From Geothrix sp. (lineage in GTDB: Bacteria; Acidobacteriota; Holophagae; Holophagales; Holophagaceae), in contig NZ_JAHRYQ010000001.1 of assembly GCF_020622065.1 (NCBI RefSeq), positions 1,116,001-1,180,000 of the forward strand: 64,000 nucleotides of DNA. The letters are read 5' to 3'. Of the stretch, positions 49,549-60,606 are shown one piece after another. The translations under genes and the position numbers were made by a program. Each line of letters starts with the position of its first letter. The stretch's first letter is position 1. Below the pieces are notes generated by a model. That model saw nothing but the letters and a program-made list of their open reading frames with translations. It was not told the DNA's origin and made no database searches.

Positions 49549-51390
49549 ATGAAGCAGTCGAAGCTCCTGATCCAGACCCTGCGCGAGACGCCGCGCGATG
49601 CCGATGTGGTGAGCCAGCAGCTCATGATGCGCGCCGGCATGATCCAGAAAGTGGCCGCGGGCATCTACAGCTACCTGCCTCTGGCCTTCCGGAGCATCCG
49701 CAAGTTCGAGGAGATCGTCCGCGAGGAGCTGGCCAAGGACGGCTGCCAGGAGCTGCTCATGCCCGCGGTGCTGCCCGCCGAACTCTGGCAGGAAAGCGGC
49801 CGCTGGAAGTTCTATGGCGACGAACTGCTCCGGTTCTGCGACCGCAAGGCCAAGGCCGACATGGCCGAACGCCGACAGAAGGGCGAGAAGCCGGACGAGC
49901 GCGACTTCTACAATTTCTGCCTCGGCCCCACCCACGAAGAAGTGATCACCGATGTCGTCCGGAAGAATGTGCGCAGCTACAAGCAGTTGCCCATGAACCT
50001 CTTCCAGATCCAGACCAAGTTCCGGGATGAGCGGCGCCCGCGCTTCGGCCTCATGCGGGGGCGCGAGTTCACCATGAAGGACGGCTACTCCTTTCATGCG
50101 GATGACGCCTGCGCCGACCGCGAATACTGGGCCATGTTCAATGCCTACAAGCGCATCTTCTCGCGCCTGGGCGTGAAATTCCGGCCCGTGGAGGCCGACA
50201 GCGGTGCCATCGGCGGCAGCTTCACCCACGAGTTCCATGTGCTGGCCGGCAGCGGCGAGGACGCGATCCTCAGCTGCAACGCCTGCGACTACACCTCCAA
50301 CATCGAGAAGACGGAGGCCCCGGTGTTGCCCATCGGAGACCACGGCAAGGCCTTCGGGCTGAAGCGGGACCACTTCCGCACGCCGGGCGTCGTGGGACAG
50401 GTGGAGCAGGCGGCAGGCATGATCGATGCGGACCATCCCCAGGGCATGCCTCTCACCCAGACCAGCAAGTTCTTCCTCTACCGGGTCACTTTCGCGGATG
50501 GCACCACGCAGCTGGCTGGTGCCGTACTGCGCGGCGACCACGAGGTGAATCCCGTGAAGGTGAAGAACTTCCTCGGCGCGGCCGAGATGGAGCTGATGCC
50601 CCTGGAGGAGGCCGAGGCCTTCACCGGCGCCAAGACGGGCTTCATGGGACCCGTGGGTCTGCAGGGTGTGAAGATGCTGGTGGATCGCAGCCTCGAAGGG
50701 GCGGTGAACCTCACCTGCGGCGCGAACCGGACGGACTACCACCACTTCGGATTGGATCCGGCCCGCGACCTGCCGGGCTGCACCTTCGCGGACCTGCGCA
50801 TGGCCGCCGAGCACGACGCCTGCACCCGCTGCGGGAAAGGCCAGTACCAAGCCTTCCGTGGCATCGAGGTGGGCCAGGTCTTCAAGCTGGGCCTCAAGTA
50901 CTCGAAGTCCATGTCCTGCACCTTCCTGGATGAGCAGGGCAAGGAAAATCCCATGGTGATGGGCTGTTACGGCATCGGCATCACCCGCACGGTGGCTGCG
51001 GCCATCGAACAGAACTTCGACGCCGACGGCATCATCTGGCCCTGGCCCATCGCGCCCTACCAGGTGCAGGTGGTCTGCCTGGATCCCGGCAGCGAAGAAG
51101 TCGCGGGCGTGGCCTCCATGGTGGAGAAGGACCTGGAAGCCGCCGGCTTCGAGGTGCTGCACGACGACCGTGAGGGCCTGAGCCCCGGTGCCAAGTTCAA
51201 GGATGCGGACCTGCTCGGCTTCCCCCTGCGCCTCACCGTGGGGGCCAAGGGGCTGAAGGAGGGCCTCGTGGAATTGCGCGACCGCCGCACCAAGGAGGTC
51301 GTCAAGCTCAAGCCGGAGGCCGCCGTGGCCGAGGTGTCCGCCGCCCGCGACCGCATCATGCAGGAACTGGAAACCGCAGGAGGGCGCTGA
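49549..51390 (+). CDS. proS: prolyl-tRNA synthetase
   Basis: Class II synthetase of the bacterial type (613 residues) with the editing insertion. Motif 1 region IYSYLPLAFRSIRKFEEIVREEL, motif 2 FRDERRPRFGLMRGREFTMKDGYSF, the inserted YbaK-like domain around residues 225-410, motif 3 GCYGIGITRTVAAAIEQ, and the C-terminal anticodon-binding domain. ATG at 49549. Its stop overlaps the next gene's ATG as TGATG. Confidence 0.96.
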   Translation: MKQSKLLIQTLRETPRDADVVSQQLMMRAGMIQKVAAGIYSYLPLAFRSIRKFEEIVREELAKDGCQELLMPAVLPAELWQESGRWKFYGDELLRFCDRKAKADMAERRQKGEKPDERDFYNFCLGPTHEEVITDVVRKNVRSYKQLPMNLFQIQTKFRDERRPRFGLMRGREFTMKDGYSFHADDACADREYWAMFNAYKRIFSRLGVKFRPVEADSGAIGGSFTHEFHVLAGSGEDAILSCNACDYTSNIEKTEAPVLPIGDHGKAFGLKRDHFRTPGVVGQVEQAAGMIDADHPQGMPLTQTSKFFLYRVTFADGTTQLAGAVLRGDHEVNPVKVKNFLGAAEMELMPLEEAEAFTGAKTGFMGPVGLQGVKMLVDRSLEGAVNLTCGANRTDYHHFGLDPARDLPGCTFADLRMAAEHDACTRCGKGQYQAFRGIEVGQVFKLGLKYSKSMSCTFLDEQGKENPMVMGCYGIGITRTVAAAIEQNFDADGIIWPWPIAPYQVQVVCLDPGSEEVAGVASMVEKDLEAAGFEVLHDDREGLSPGAKFKDADLLGFPLRLTVGAKGLKEGLVELRDRRTKEVVKLKPEAAVAEVSAARDRIMQELETAGGR

Positions 51391-51863
51391 TGGCCGAGGG
51401 CCGGGTCCACCTCACCACCTTCATCGAAGGCGTGCTGGTCCACGGGACGCAGACCCCCTTCGTCCTGCTGGTGCCCTCGCCCCACAGCCCCCATCGCGGC
51501 CTGCTCATGCCGGCCCAGATCCCCTGGTCGCCGGGCTTCCTGCCGACGGCCCTGCTGAATGCCCAGATCGAGGCCGCCTGGGGCATGCCCTTCCGCTTCG
51601 TGGATCATTCCGTGCTGCCCGTGGTGTTCGACGAGCGCACCAGCCGACTGCCGACCCCCTGGCTGCTGCGGCTGGAAGGACTCGAAGGCCAGCAGCGGCT
51701 CTACCTCAGCCACCTGCTCCGCACCAAGGCTCCGGAGGATGAGCTGCCCACGCCGCCTCCCGGCGGCCAGTGGTTCAGCGACAAGGCGCTCCAGAGCGTC
51801 GATCTCCTGCCGGGCGTCCGCCGACTCTGCCAGGCCGCCCTCCAGGCGGTGGCGGAAGGGTGA
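51390..51863 (+). CDS. hypothetical protein coupled to proS
   Basis: A 157-residue soluble protein of alternating strands and turns (VHLTTFIEGVLVHGTQTPFVLL, PWLLRLEGLEGQQRLYLSHLL). It has no signal peptide or membrane helix. Its ATG overlaps the proS stop, so translation is coupled. No family recognised. Confidence 0.65.
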   Translation: MAEGRVHLTTFIEGVLVHGTQTPFVLLVPSPHSPHRGLLMPAQIPWSPGFLPTALLNAQIEAAWGMPFRFVDHSVLPVVFDERTSRLPTPWLLRLEGLEGQQRLYLSHLLRTKAPEDELPTPPPGGQWFSDKALQSVDLLPGVRRLCQAALQAVAEG

Positions 51864-51889
51864 GTCTCCATTCTTCGCCCCGTTCAAAC

Positions 51890-51918
51890 AAAAATCGGCG
51901 CCACTGGCGCCGATTTTT
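51890..51918. terminator. bidirectional terminator between the proS operon and ndk
   Basis: Thirteen-bp stem AAAAATCGGCGCC / GGCGCCGATTTTT with a three-base loop; poly-A and poly-T ends serve both strands. Confidence 0.92.
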
Positions 51919-51938
51919 GCAGGGACCTCGCCTAAAAA

Positions 51939-52358
51939 TTACATCTGCTCGAAGGCGTTGAAGAAGTAGCTCACTTCGAATTTGGCGCTCTCGGGCTTGT
52001 CGCTGCCATGGGTGGCGTTGCGGCCGATGCTGGCGCCGAAGCGCTTGCGGAGGGTGCCCTCGGCGGCGTTGGCGGGGTTGGTGGCGCCCATGAGGTCACG
52101 CCAGCGCAGGATGGCGTTCTCGCCCTCGAGCACCATGATGGCCACAGGGCCCTCGGTCATGAAGGCTTCCAGTTCCGGATAGAACCCCTTGCCCACATGC
52201 TCGTGGTAGAAGCCCTGGCAAATGGCGCGGGTAAGCTGGGTCAGCTTGAGGCCCACGATCTTCAGGCCGCTCTGCTCGATGGCGGCGATGATTTCGCCGA
52301 TGTGACCGTCCTTGACGGCATCGGGCTTGACGATGGCAAAGGTGCGCTCTAAGGCCAT
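51939..52358 (-). CDS. ndk: nucleoside diphosphate kinase
   Basis: Equilibrates nucleoside di- and triphosphates through a phospho-histidine. The 139 residues have [14 protein letters not shown], the [14 protein letters not shown] strand, and the active-site NATHGSD with the catalytic His. GGAGG is upstream of the ATG at 52358. Single gene, divergent from secA. Confidence 0.97.
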   Translation of the reverse strand: MALERTFAIVKPDAVKDGHIGEIIAAIEQSGLKIVGLKLTQLTRAICQGFYHEHVGKGFYPELEAFMTEGPVAIMVLEGENAILRWRDLMGATNPANAAEGTLRKRFGASIGRNATHGSDKPESAKFEVSYFFNAFEQM

Positions 52359-52464
52359 GATTCCTCCAGAATCCAAACGATCAGTGTGCCTTGGGTGGGT
52401 AACTTCGGCAACCGCGGGGGCTTGGAGCTGGCCTCCAACGCTGGGAAATGGGGATCCGCCGCGC

Positions 52465-52470
52465 TACAAT
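52465..52470 (+). promoter_or_regulatory. candidate -10 element for secA
   Basis: TACAAT (five of six consensus), 28 bases before the ATG at 52498. A -35 is not evident. Confidence 0.4.
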
Positions 52471-52497
52471 CGATGGTTTACGCGACTGGACGGATCC

Positions 52498-55116
<2,619 letters not shown>

Positions 55117-55137
55117 GCTTTTCAGCTCTTCCTGTTC

Positions 55138-55171
55138 GCAAAACGCGGGGGTCTTTGCCCCCGCGTTTTGC
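55138..55171 (+). terminator. intrinsic terminator after secA
   Basis: Fourteen-bp stem GCAAAACGCGGGGG / CCCCCGCGTTTTGC with a six-base loop and TTTT within the right arm. Confidence 0.85.
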
Positions 55172-55195
55172 TAGAGGCGGGGCCTTGGGCCCTGC

Positions 55196-55201
55196 TAGGG
55201 T
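55196..55201 (+). promoter_or_regulatory. candidate -10 element giving a leaderless rapZ start
   Basis: TAGGGT followed by six bases and the ATG at 55208. No Shine-Dalgarno sequence lies between them. Confidence 0.4.
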
Positions 55202-55207
55202 GCTCGT

Positions 55208-56059
55208 ATGGAACTCATCGTGGTCACGGGGCTTTCGGGGGCAGGACGCCATGCGGTGCTCGGCGCGCTGGAAGACACCGGCTGCACGGCCCTGGACAAT
55301 GTGCCACCCCGCCTGCTGGAGCCGCTGCTCGAGCTGGAATCCAAGCTGCAACCCGGCCGCGATCGGCTGGTGGTGGGAATGGACAGCCGCCACCCCGATT
55401 TCGCGGCGGAGTTCGGACCGCTGCTGGAGCGTCTCCAGGCCGAAAACATCCCTGTGCAGGTGGTCTTCCTGGAGGCGGATGACGAGGCATTGCTGCGCCG
55501 GTACTCCGAGACCCGCCGGCCCCACCACCTGGCCCTCCTCGGGTCCGCCGGCGAGGGCATCCGCCGGGAGCGGGAACTGCTTGCCCCCATCCGGGCCATG
55601 GCCACCACCATCCTCGACACCAGTCACCTGAACCTGTCGGAGCTGCGCCAGCGAGTCGCGTCCCTGATACCGGCCCTACCCACGCGGAACACCGCCGTGC
55701 GGCTGCTCAGCTTCGGGTTCAAACGGGGGGTTCCGGCCGATGCAGATGTGATCCTGGACGCCCGGTTCCTGCCCAATCCCTACTATGTCGAGGCCCTGAA
55801 GCCGCTGACGGGCCGGGACTGGGCCGTGCAGGAATACCTGCTGGAGTCCCCTGAGTTCAGGGAATTCCTCGATCGGGCTGAATCCTGGCTGCGGTGGTCC
55901 CTGCCCCTGGTCCAGCAGGAGGGGCGGGCCTACCACACCCTCGCCATCGGCTGCACCGGAGGGCAGCATCGCTCCGTGGCGCTGGTGGAGATGCTCGGGC
56001 AGCGCCTCAAGCGGGAGGTGGCGACCCTGGTCATCCGCCACCGAGAGCTGGAAGGCTGA
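55208..56059 (+). CDS. rapZ: RapZ-like RNase adaptor with altered P-loop
   Basis: A 283-residue RapZ/YvcJ-family protein. RapZ controls glucosamine-6-phosphate synthase in E. coli by guiding RNase E to a small RNA. It has the family body (TALDNVPPRLLEPL, PDADVILDARFLPNPYY, the C-terminal IGCTGGQHRSVALVE). The N-terminal P-loop reads GLSGAGRHA: Arg 14 and His 15 occupy the Walker A Lys and Ser/Thr places. So ATP/GTP binding may be lost or changed. No PTS genes, which normally neighbour it, are present in the window. Confidence 0.88.
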   Translation: MELIVVTGLSGAGRHAVLGALEDTGCTALDNVPPRLLEPLLELESKLQPGRDRLVVGMDSRHPDFAAEFGPLLERLQAENIPVQVVFLEADDEALLRRYSETRRPHHLALLGSAGEGIRRERELLAPIRAMATTILDTSHLNLSELRQRVASLIPALPTRNTAVRLLSFGFKRGVPADADVILDARFLPNPYYVEALKPLTGRDWAVQEYLLESPEFREFLDRAESWLRWSLPLVQQEGRAYHTLAIGCTGGQHRSVALVEMLGQRLKREVATLVIRHRELEG

Positions 56060-57181
56060 TCAGGCCTCGACGAACACCACGCCGCGCTTGGCCAGTTCTT
56101 CGCGGATGAAGTCCCAGGCACCGGGTTCCTGGCCCACGAATTCCGGCGGGCTGATGCCCTTTCGGCGGTACCCCCCCTGGGCGAGCAGGCGCACGGCGGC
56201 GGTGCAGGTGTAGCCGGTGGTCCGGGCCATGGAGGTGGTCTTCGTGGCCCGATCGTAGCGATCCAGGAGGTTCCACTCCTTGCGCAGCCGCTGACCGGCC
56301 TTTTCGCCTTCCACGGTGACGCGCATGACCGTGAAGTCCTCGTCGCCCTCCCCCATCTGCCAGAGCGGGAAGAGCAGGGCGGTGGCGAGATCGAGGGGGA
56401 CGACCTCGCCGCTGCCCAGGGGGATGGGGCTCTTGCCGAAGAAGCCGGTCTCGCGCAGGATCCGCATCTTCTCGATGTGGCCGGGGTAGCGGAGGGTCTT
56501 CTCCTTCATATCGGGCACCTGGGGAAAGGTCCTGATGATGCTGCGGAGGCCGTCCGTATTGAAGGATTCCAGGGTGCCGAGGCCATCGAAATCCAGCAGC
56601 TCCGGCTCGGACAGCGCGGGCAGCGTCACCGTGTGGCCGTCCTTCACATAGCGGGCCGGACGGGTGTACTCCTCGATGACATCAATGGGGCTGAAGCCCG
56701 CCTTGTATTCATAGGGCCAGGTGCGGACCACGGGGAGCCCGCCCACCAGGCACTCGAAGGCGTGGATGCGGTCCCACTGGCGGGAGAGGTCGCCCAGGAT
56801 GAGGTTGCCGCAGCCCGGCGCCACGCCGCAGTCCACGATGGCGGTCAAGTTCTGACGCTGGGCCAGCGCGTCCAGCTCGAAGCAATCCTCATCGAAGAAG
56901 GAGATGTCCACGAGCGGTTTGCCGGCCTCCAGGACGGCCCGGGCCGTGGCGAACCCCATGAATCCGGGTACGGCGCCCACGACGATGTCCGCATCGGTCA
57001 CGGCGGCCTTCACGGCGGCGGCGGCGGCGAGGTCCGCGGGTCGTGTGGCGATCCCCGCATCGCCCATGCGGGCCAGGGCGGCTTCGGAGCGGTCCGCCAC
57101 GGTGACCTTGAAGTCGGGGGCCAGGTCCCTGGCCATGGCGCCGCCGACGCGGCCTGCTCCGAGGATGACGATGTGGGTCAC
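56060..57181 (-). CDS. saccharopine dehydrogenase-like oxidoreductase
   Basis: A 373-residue protein with an N-terminal Rossmann fold (ILGAGRVGGAMARDL) and the saccharopine dehydrogenase pattern DISFFDEDCFELDALA, VDCGVAPGCGNLILGDLS. Family members reduce or oxidise saccharopine or carboxynorspermidine in lysine and polyamine metabolism; this branch's substrate is unknown. The GTG at 57181 has AAGGAG upstream and gives the right N-terminus; the frame continues open for another 1500 bases upstream under the permease gene, but that is a shadow. It lies 17 bases behind the APC permease, so the pair probably works on one amino acid. Confidence 0.85.
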   Translation of the reverse strand: MTHIVILGAGRVGGAMARDLAPDFKVTVADRSEAALARMGDAGIATRPADLAAAAAVKAAVTDADIVVGAVPGFMGFATARAVLEAGKPLVDISFFDEDCFELDALAQRQNLTAIVDCGVAPGCGNLILGDLSRQWDRIHAFECLVGGLPVVRTWPYEYKAGFSPIDVIEEYTRPARYVKDGHTVTLPALSEPELLDFDGLGTLESFNTDGLRSIIRTFPQVPDMKEKTLRYPGHIEKMRILRETGFFGKSPIPLGSGEVVPLDLATALLFPLWQMGEGDEDFTVMRVTVEGEKAGQRLRKEWNLLDRYDRATKTTSMARTTGYTCTAAVRLLAQGGYRRKGISPPEFVGQEPGAWDFIREELAKRGVVFVEA

Positions 57182-57198
57182 GGCGGACTCCTTGCAGC

Positions 57199-58611
57199 TC
57201 AGGTGGTGATGCGGGGCTTCACCACAAGATAGACGGGCCAGCCCAAGGCCACCAGGAGGAGGCCCGGCCAGGAATAGCTGGGCCGGTGGATGAAGAGGGC
57301 GCCGATGATGGCCAGGGCGCCGGCGAGGTAGAGGCCGGGGACGAAGGGATAGCCCCAGACCCGCACGGGGCGCGGAAAGTCCGGCCGCCGCCAGCGCAGC
57401 AGGAAGACTCCGCCCACGGTGAGGACATAGAAGAGGATCGTGGGCAGCATCACGAAGTCCAGCAACTGGCCATAGGTGCCCGTGAGGGTGAGGAGGCAGG
57501 TCCAGAGGGCCTGGATCCAGAGGCCGAATCCCGGCACGCCGTGGGCATTGAGCGTGGCGGCCTGGGGGTAGAAGAGGCCGTCTTCGGCCATGCGCTGATA
57601 AACCCGGGCTCCGGACAGCACCAGCCCGTTCAGGCAGCCGAACATGGAGATGAGGATGCTGCCCGCCATGATGAGCCCGCCGCCGGAACCCAGCAGAGCC
57701 TGGAGGGCCGCGCTGCCCACGCGGTCCTGGGGGGCGGTGGCGATGCCCGCGGGGCCGAGCACCTTCAGGTAGGCTGCGTTGGCCAGGACATAGAGGCCGC
57801 AGACGAGGGTGGTGCCGATGAACAGGGAACGGGGGATGGTGTGCTCCGGATCCTTCACCTCCCCGGCGATGAAAGTGATGGCGTTCCAGGCATCGGCCGA
57901 GAACATGCTGCCGGTCTGGACCACCAGCAGGGCCGTGAGGAAGGGCAGGGCCGCGGCACCATCCAGCGGAACGAACGGGGCCGGAGAGGGGGCCGCGGGG
58001 GGGCGGAGCAGCAGGCCCAGCAGGATGAGGGCCGCGAGGCCGCCGATCTTGGTCACGGTGAACAGATCCTGGATGCGGGTCCCCAGCTTCACCCCGTAGA
58101 GGTTCACGGCGCTGAGCAGCAGCACCACGACGATGCCCGACAGCCGCGAAGGCGTGAGCCCCAGGTGGTAGGGCCCCACGGAGATCGCCTCGGTGACCCT
58201 GATGAGGGGCACATCCAGGTGGGGGCCGAGCCAGGCCGCATCGGTGATGGAGGGGAAGAAGCTGCCCAGGTATTTCCCGAAGCCCACGGCCACTGCGGCG
58301 ATGGTGCCGCACTCGATGACCACGAAGAAGGTCCAGCCGTACAGGAACCCCGCGGCCGGGCCGTAGGTCTCGCGAAGGTAGGTGTACTGGCCTCCGGCCC
58401 TGGGGAACATCCCTGCCAATTCGCCATAGCTGAGGGCGGCGAAGAGCGTGAGTGCCGCCGTGAGGCCCCAGGCCGCCAGGAGGAAGCCACCCGAGCGGCC
58501 CGTGCGCACCATGTCGGCGGCGACGATGAAGACGCCACTGCCGATCATGGAGCCAGCGATCAGCATGGTGGCCGAGAACAGACCGACATGGCGGCGATAA
58601 CCTTGGCTCAT
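57199..58611 (-). CDS. APC-family amino acid permease
   Basis: A 470-residue inner-membrane permease with about twelve helices. The first helix carries the unwound substrate site GSMIGSGVF, and the AGGQYTYLRETYGPAAGFLYGW motif and DPEHTIPRSLFIG loop are typical of LAT/CAT-like amino acid carriers. The ATG at 58611 has GGAG upstream. The substrate is unknown, though the neighbouring saccharopine dehydrogenase suggests lysine or a relative. Its first 28 residues are almost repeated in the reading frame directly upstream. Confidence 0.9.
   Translation of the reverse strand: MSQGYRRHVGLFSATMLIAGSMIGSGVFIVAADMVRTGRSGGFLLAAWGLTAALTLFAALSYGELAGMFPRAGGQYTYLRETYGPAAGFLYGWTFFVVIECGTIAAVAVGFGKYLGSFFPSITDAAWLGPHLDVPLIRVTEAISVGPYHLGLTPSRLSGIVVVLLLSAVNLYGVKLGTRIQDLFTVTKIGGLAALILLGLLLRPPAAPSPAPFVPLDGAAALPFLTALLVVQTGSMFSADAWNAITFIAGEVKDPEHTIPRSLFIGTTLVCGLYVLANAAYLKVLGPAGIATAPQDRVGSAALQALLGSGGGLIMAGSILISMFGCLNGLVLSGARVYQRMAEDGLFYPQAATLNAHGVPGFGLWIQALWTCLLTLTGTYGQLLDFVMLPTILFYVLTVGGVFLLRWRRPDFPRPVRVWGYPFVPGLYLAGALAIIGALFIHRPSYSWPGLLLVALGWPVYLVVKPRITT
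58528..58593. repeat. direct repeat, copy 1 (inside the permease gene)
   Basis: A 66-bp segment coding permease residues up to GSGVF is identical to 58683-58748, with an offset of 155 bases. Outside it the two copies differ. Confidence 0.9.
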
Positions 58612-58769
58612 GCCGGCTCCAGCGGCAGGGGCTGGCGGTGGTGGGCTGCCCCTGCCTCGCGTATCGCCGCAGGCGATGCCGAGAAGACGCCACTGCCGAT
58701 CATGGAGCCAGCGATCAGCATGGTGGCCGAGAACAGACCGACATGGCGCCGGTAGCCAGGTGCATTCAT
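58608..58769 (-). pseudogene. 5' fragment of a second APC permease
   Basis: A 53-codon frame starting MNAPGYRRHVGLF and then identical to the permease helix up to GSGVF, after which it diverges (SASPAAIREAG...) and stops. The stop overlaps the permease ATG as ATGA, so ribosomes could pass from it to the permease. It has a good CGAGG site before its ATG. Two explanations fit: a decayed tandem permease whose body was lost by recombination, or a partial duplication of the start that now acts as a leader ORF. Confidence 0.7.
58683..58748. repeat. direct repeat, copy 2 (permease start fragment)
   Basis: Identical over 66 bp to 58528-58593. The flanking start codons differ (MSQGYRR in the full gene, MNAPGYRR here). 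Confidence 0.9.
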
Positions 58770-58815
58770 GGAGCCTCGGGTGGATGGATCCACGCTACCA
58801 CGGCATTCTGGAGGC

Positions 58816-59832
58816 ATGGCACGCTCCTCGATGTCCCTCCGCTTCCTCGTGGCCACGGTCCTGCTGGCCGTGGCCCCCGCCGTCGGCGGCTGGTGGGCCT
58901 GGAAGGGGCAGGGCCCCCTCCGGCAGGAGGCCACGGTGCTGGTGAGGAAGGGCGCGAACCTCAACCAGGTGGCCGATCAGCTGGAGCGGGATGGCGTCAT
59001 CCGTTCCGCCTCCCTGTTCAAGCTCTGGGCCCGGGCCCGCAAGCTCCAGCTGATCCGCGGCGAGTACACCTTCAATCCCAGGGCCAGCCTCTCGGATGTG
59101 GCGGGCAAACTCCGGCGGGCGGAGATCCACTACACCGCGGTGTCCATTCCCGAGGGGGCCCACGCCTGGTCCGTGCAGAAGCGCCTCAAGGGCTTCGTGC
59201 CCGAAGAGGTCTTCTGGACCCTCTGGAAGAGCCCCCGCCTGGCGAAGACAGCGGGATTCGAGCAGGCCGAGAGCCTGGAGGGCCTCGTAGCCCCGGCCAC
59301 CTACAAGCTGCACCATGCCATGGAGCCCGAAGAGGTGATGCTCATGCTGGTGGAGGCCTTTCGCGACCAGATCCGCCCCAGGCTCGAAGGCGGCGTCCTG
59401 CCCCCCTACGAGACCCTGATCCTGGCGAGCCTGGTGGAAAAGGAGACCCGGCTCCCCGAGGAGCAGCCGAAGGTGGCGGGCGTCTACAAGAAGCGCCTCG
59501 ACATCGGCATGCGGCTGCAGTGCGATCCCACCAGCCTCTACGCCCGGTGGCTCACCGGCGACCTGCGCTTCACCGCCCCGCTGCCGGAGGACATCCGTCG
59601 CGTCCATCCGTTCAACACCTACACCACGGCCGGACTCCCCCCCACGCCCATCGCCGTGCCCAGCGCCTCGGCCCTGGAGGCGGCGAAGGCGCCGGAGATG
59701 GGCCGGGATCTCTACTTTGTAGCCACCGGCCGGGGCGGCCACAGCTTCGCGCCCAGCCTGAAGGACCACAACCGGAATGTCGGCGCCTACCGCAAGGAAA
59801 TCGCCCGGCAGAGGCGGATCGCCCGTGGCTAA
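58816..59832 (+). CDS. mltG: endolytic murein transglycosylase
   Basis: Inner-membrane lytic transglycosylase that cuts nascent peptidoglycan strands. The 338 residues have an N-terminal membrane helix (LVATVLLAVAPAVGGWWAW), a LysM-like region, and the YceG catalytic motif LILASLVEKET with the glutamate, followed by QCDPTSLYA and the HPFNTYTTAGLPPTPIAVPS ending. GGAGG is only one base from the ATG at 58816, which is unusual, and an ATG five codons later is an alternative start. It runs divergently from the permease remnant and overlaps tlyA by eight bases. Confidence 0.92.
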   Translation: MARSSMSLRFLVATVLLAVAPAVGGWWAWKGQGPLRQEATVLVRKGANLNQVADQLERDGVIRSASLFKLWARARKLQLIRGEYTFNPRASLSDVAGKLRRAEIHYTAVSIPEGAHAWSVQKRLKGFVPEEVFWTLWKSPRLAKTAGFEQAESLEGLVAPATYKLHHAMEPEEVMLMLVEAFRDQIRPRLEGGVLPPYETLILASLVEKETRLPEEQPKVAGVYKKRLDIGMRLQCDPTSLYARWLTGDLRFTAPLPEDIRRVHPFNTYTTAGLPPTPIAVPSASALEAAKAPEMGRDLYFVATGRGGHSFAPSLKDHNRNVGAYRKEIARQRRIARG

Positions 59833-60604
59833 GGTGCGCCTGGACCAGCTTCTCGTGCAGCGCGGCCTGTGCGAGACGCGCGCCAAGGCCCAGGCGCGGA
59901 TCCTGGCGGGGGAAGTGCTGGTGGAGGACCGGCCCGTCACCAAGGCGGGCACCGCCGTTGCCGAGGACGCACTCATCCGCCTTCGGGGCGAGCCCCTGCC
60001 GTTCGTGAGCCGGGGCGGGCTGAAGCTGGCCGGGGCCCTGGATCGCTGGGGGATCGACCCCACCGGCCTCGTCTGTTTTGACGCGGGCTCCAGCACCGGC
60101 GGCTTCACCGACTGCCTGCTGCAGCGGGGCGCGGCGAAGGTCTACGCCGTGGATGTGGGCACCAACCAGCTCCACTGGAAGCTGCGGAGCGATCCGCGGG
60201 TGATCTCCATGGAGCAGGTGAACCTCCGCACCTGGGAGGCGGCCGCCATCTCCGAGCGGTGCAGCCTGCTGGTGGCGGACCTGAGCTTCATCTCGCTGCG
60301 GCTGGCCATCCCGCCTGTGCTGCCCAGTCTCCTGCCGGGGGCGGAAGCCGTGCTGCTGGTGAAGCCCCAGTTCGAGGCGGGGCGCGAGGATGTGGGCGCC
60401 GGGGGCATCGTGCGCGATCCCGCCGTCCACCGCCGGGTGCTTGTGGATACCTGGGCGTTCTTCGCGGGGACGGACCTGCGGCCCCTGGATCTCGCCCTCA
60501 GCCCCATCAAGGGCGGGGAAGGGAACAGCGAGTTCCTGCTGCGGCTGGGCCTGGGGGCGGAGCCCGGAAGTCTCGGCGCTGCGCTGGAAGGACTGGGGCT
60601 CTAA
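59825..60604 (+). CDS. TlyA-family rRNA methyltransferase
   Basis: A 259-residue protein with an S4 domain (LDQLLVQRGLCETRAKAQARILAGEVLVED) and an FtsJ-like methyltransferase domain (VCFDAGSSTGGFTDCLLQRGA, LLVADLSFISLRLA). TlyA adds 2'-O-methyl groups to cytidines of 16S and 23S rRNA and affects capreomycin sensitivity. The GTG at 59825 overlaps the mltG stop region by eight bases. Confidence 0.92.
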   Translation: MAKVRLDQLLVQRGLCETRAKAQARILAGEVLVEDRPVTKAGTAVAEDALIRLRGEPLPFVSRGGLKLAGALDRWGIDPTGLVCFDAGSSTGGFTDCLLQRGAAKVYAVDVGTNQLHWKLRSDPRVISMEQVNLRTWEAAAISERCSLLVADLSFISLRLAIPPVLPSLLPGAEAVLLVKPQFEAGREDVGAGGIVRDPAVHRRVLVDTWAFFAGTDLRPLDLALSPIKGGEGNSEFLLRLGLGAEPGSLGAALEGLGL

Positions 60605-60606
60605 GG

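Noticed and set aside
56060..58693. 877-codon frame suggesting a permease-dehydrogenase fusion
   Set aside because: The permease is read in another frame; the extra part of this frame is not permease-like. GTG 57181 with AAGGAG is the natural start.
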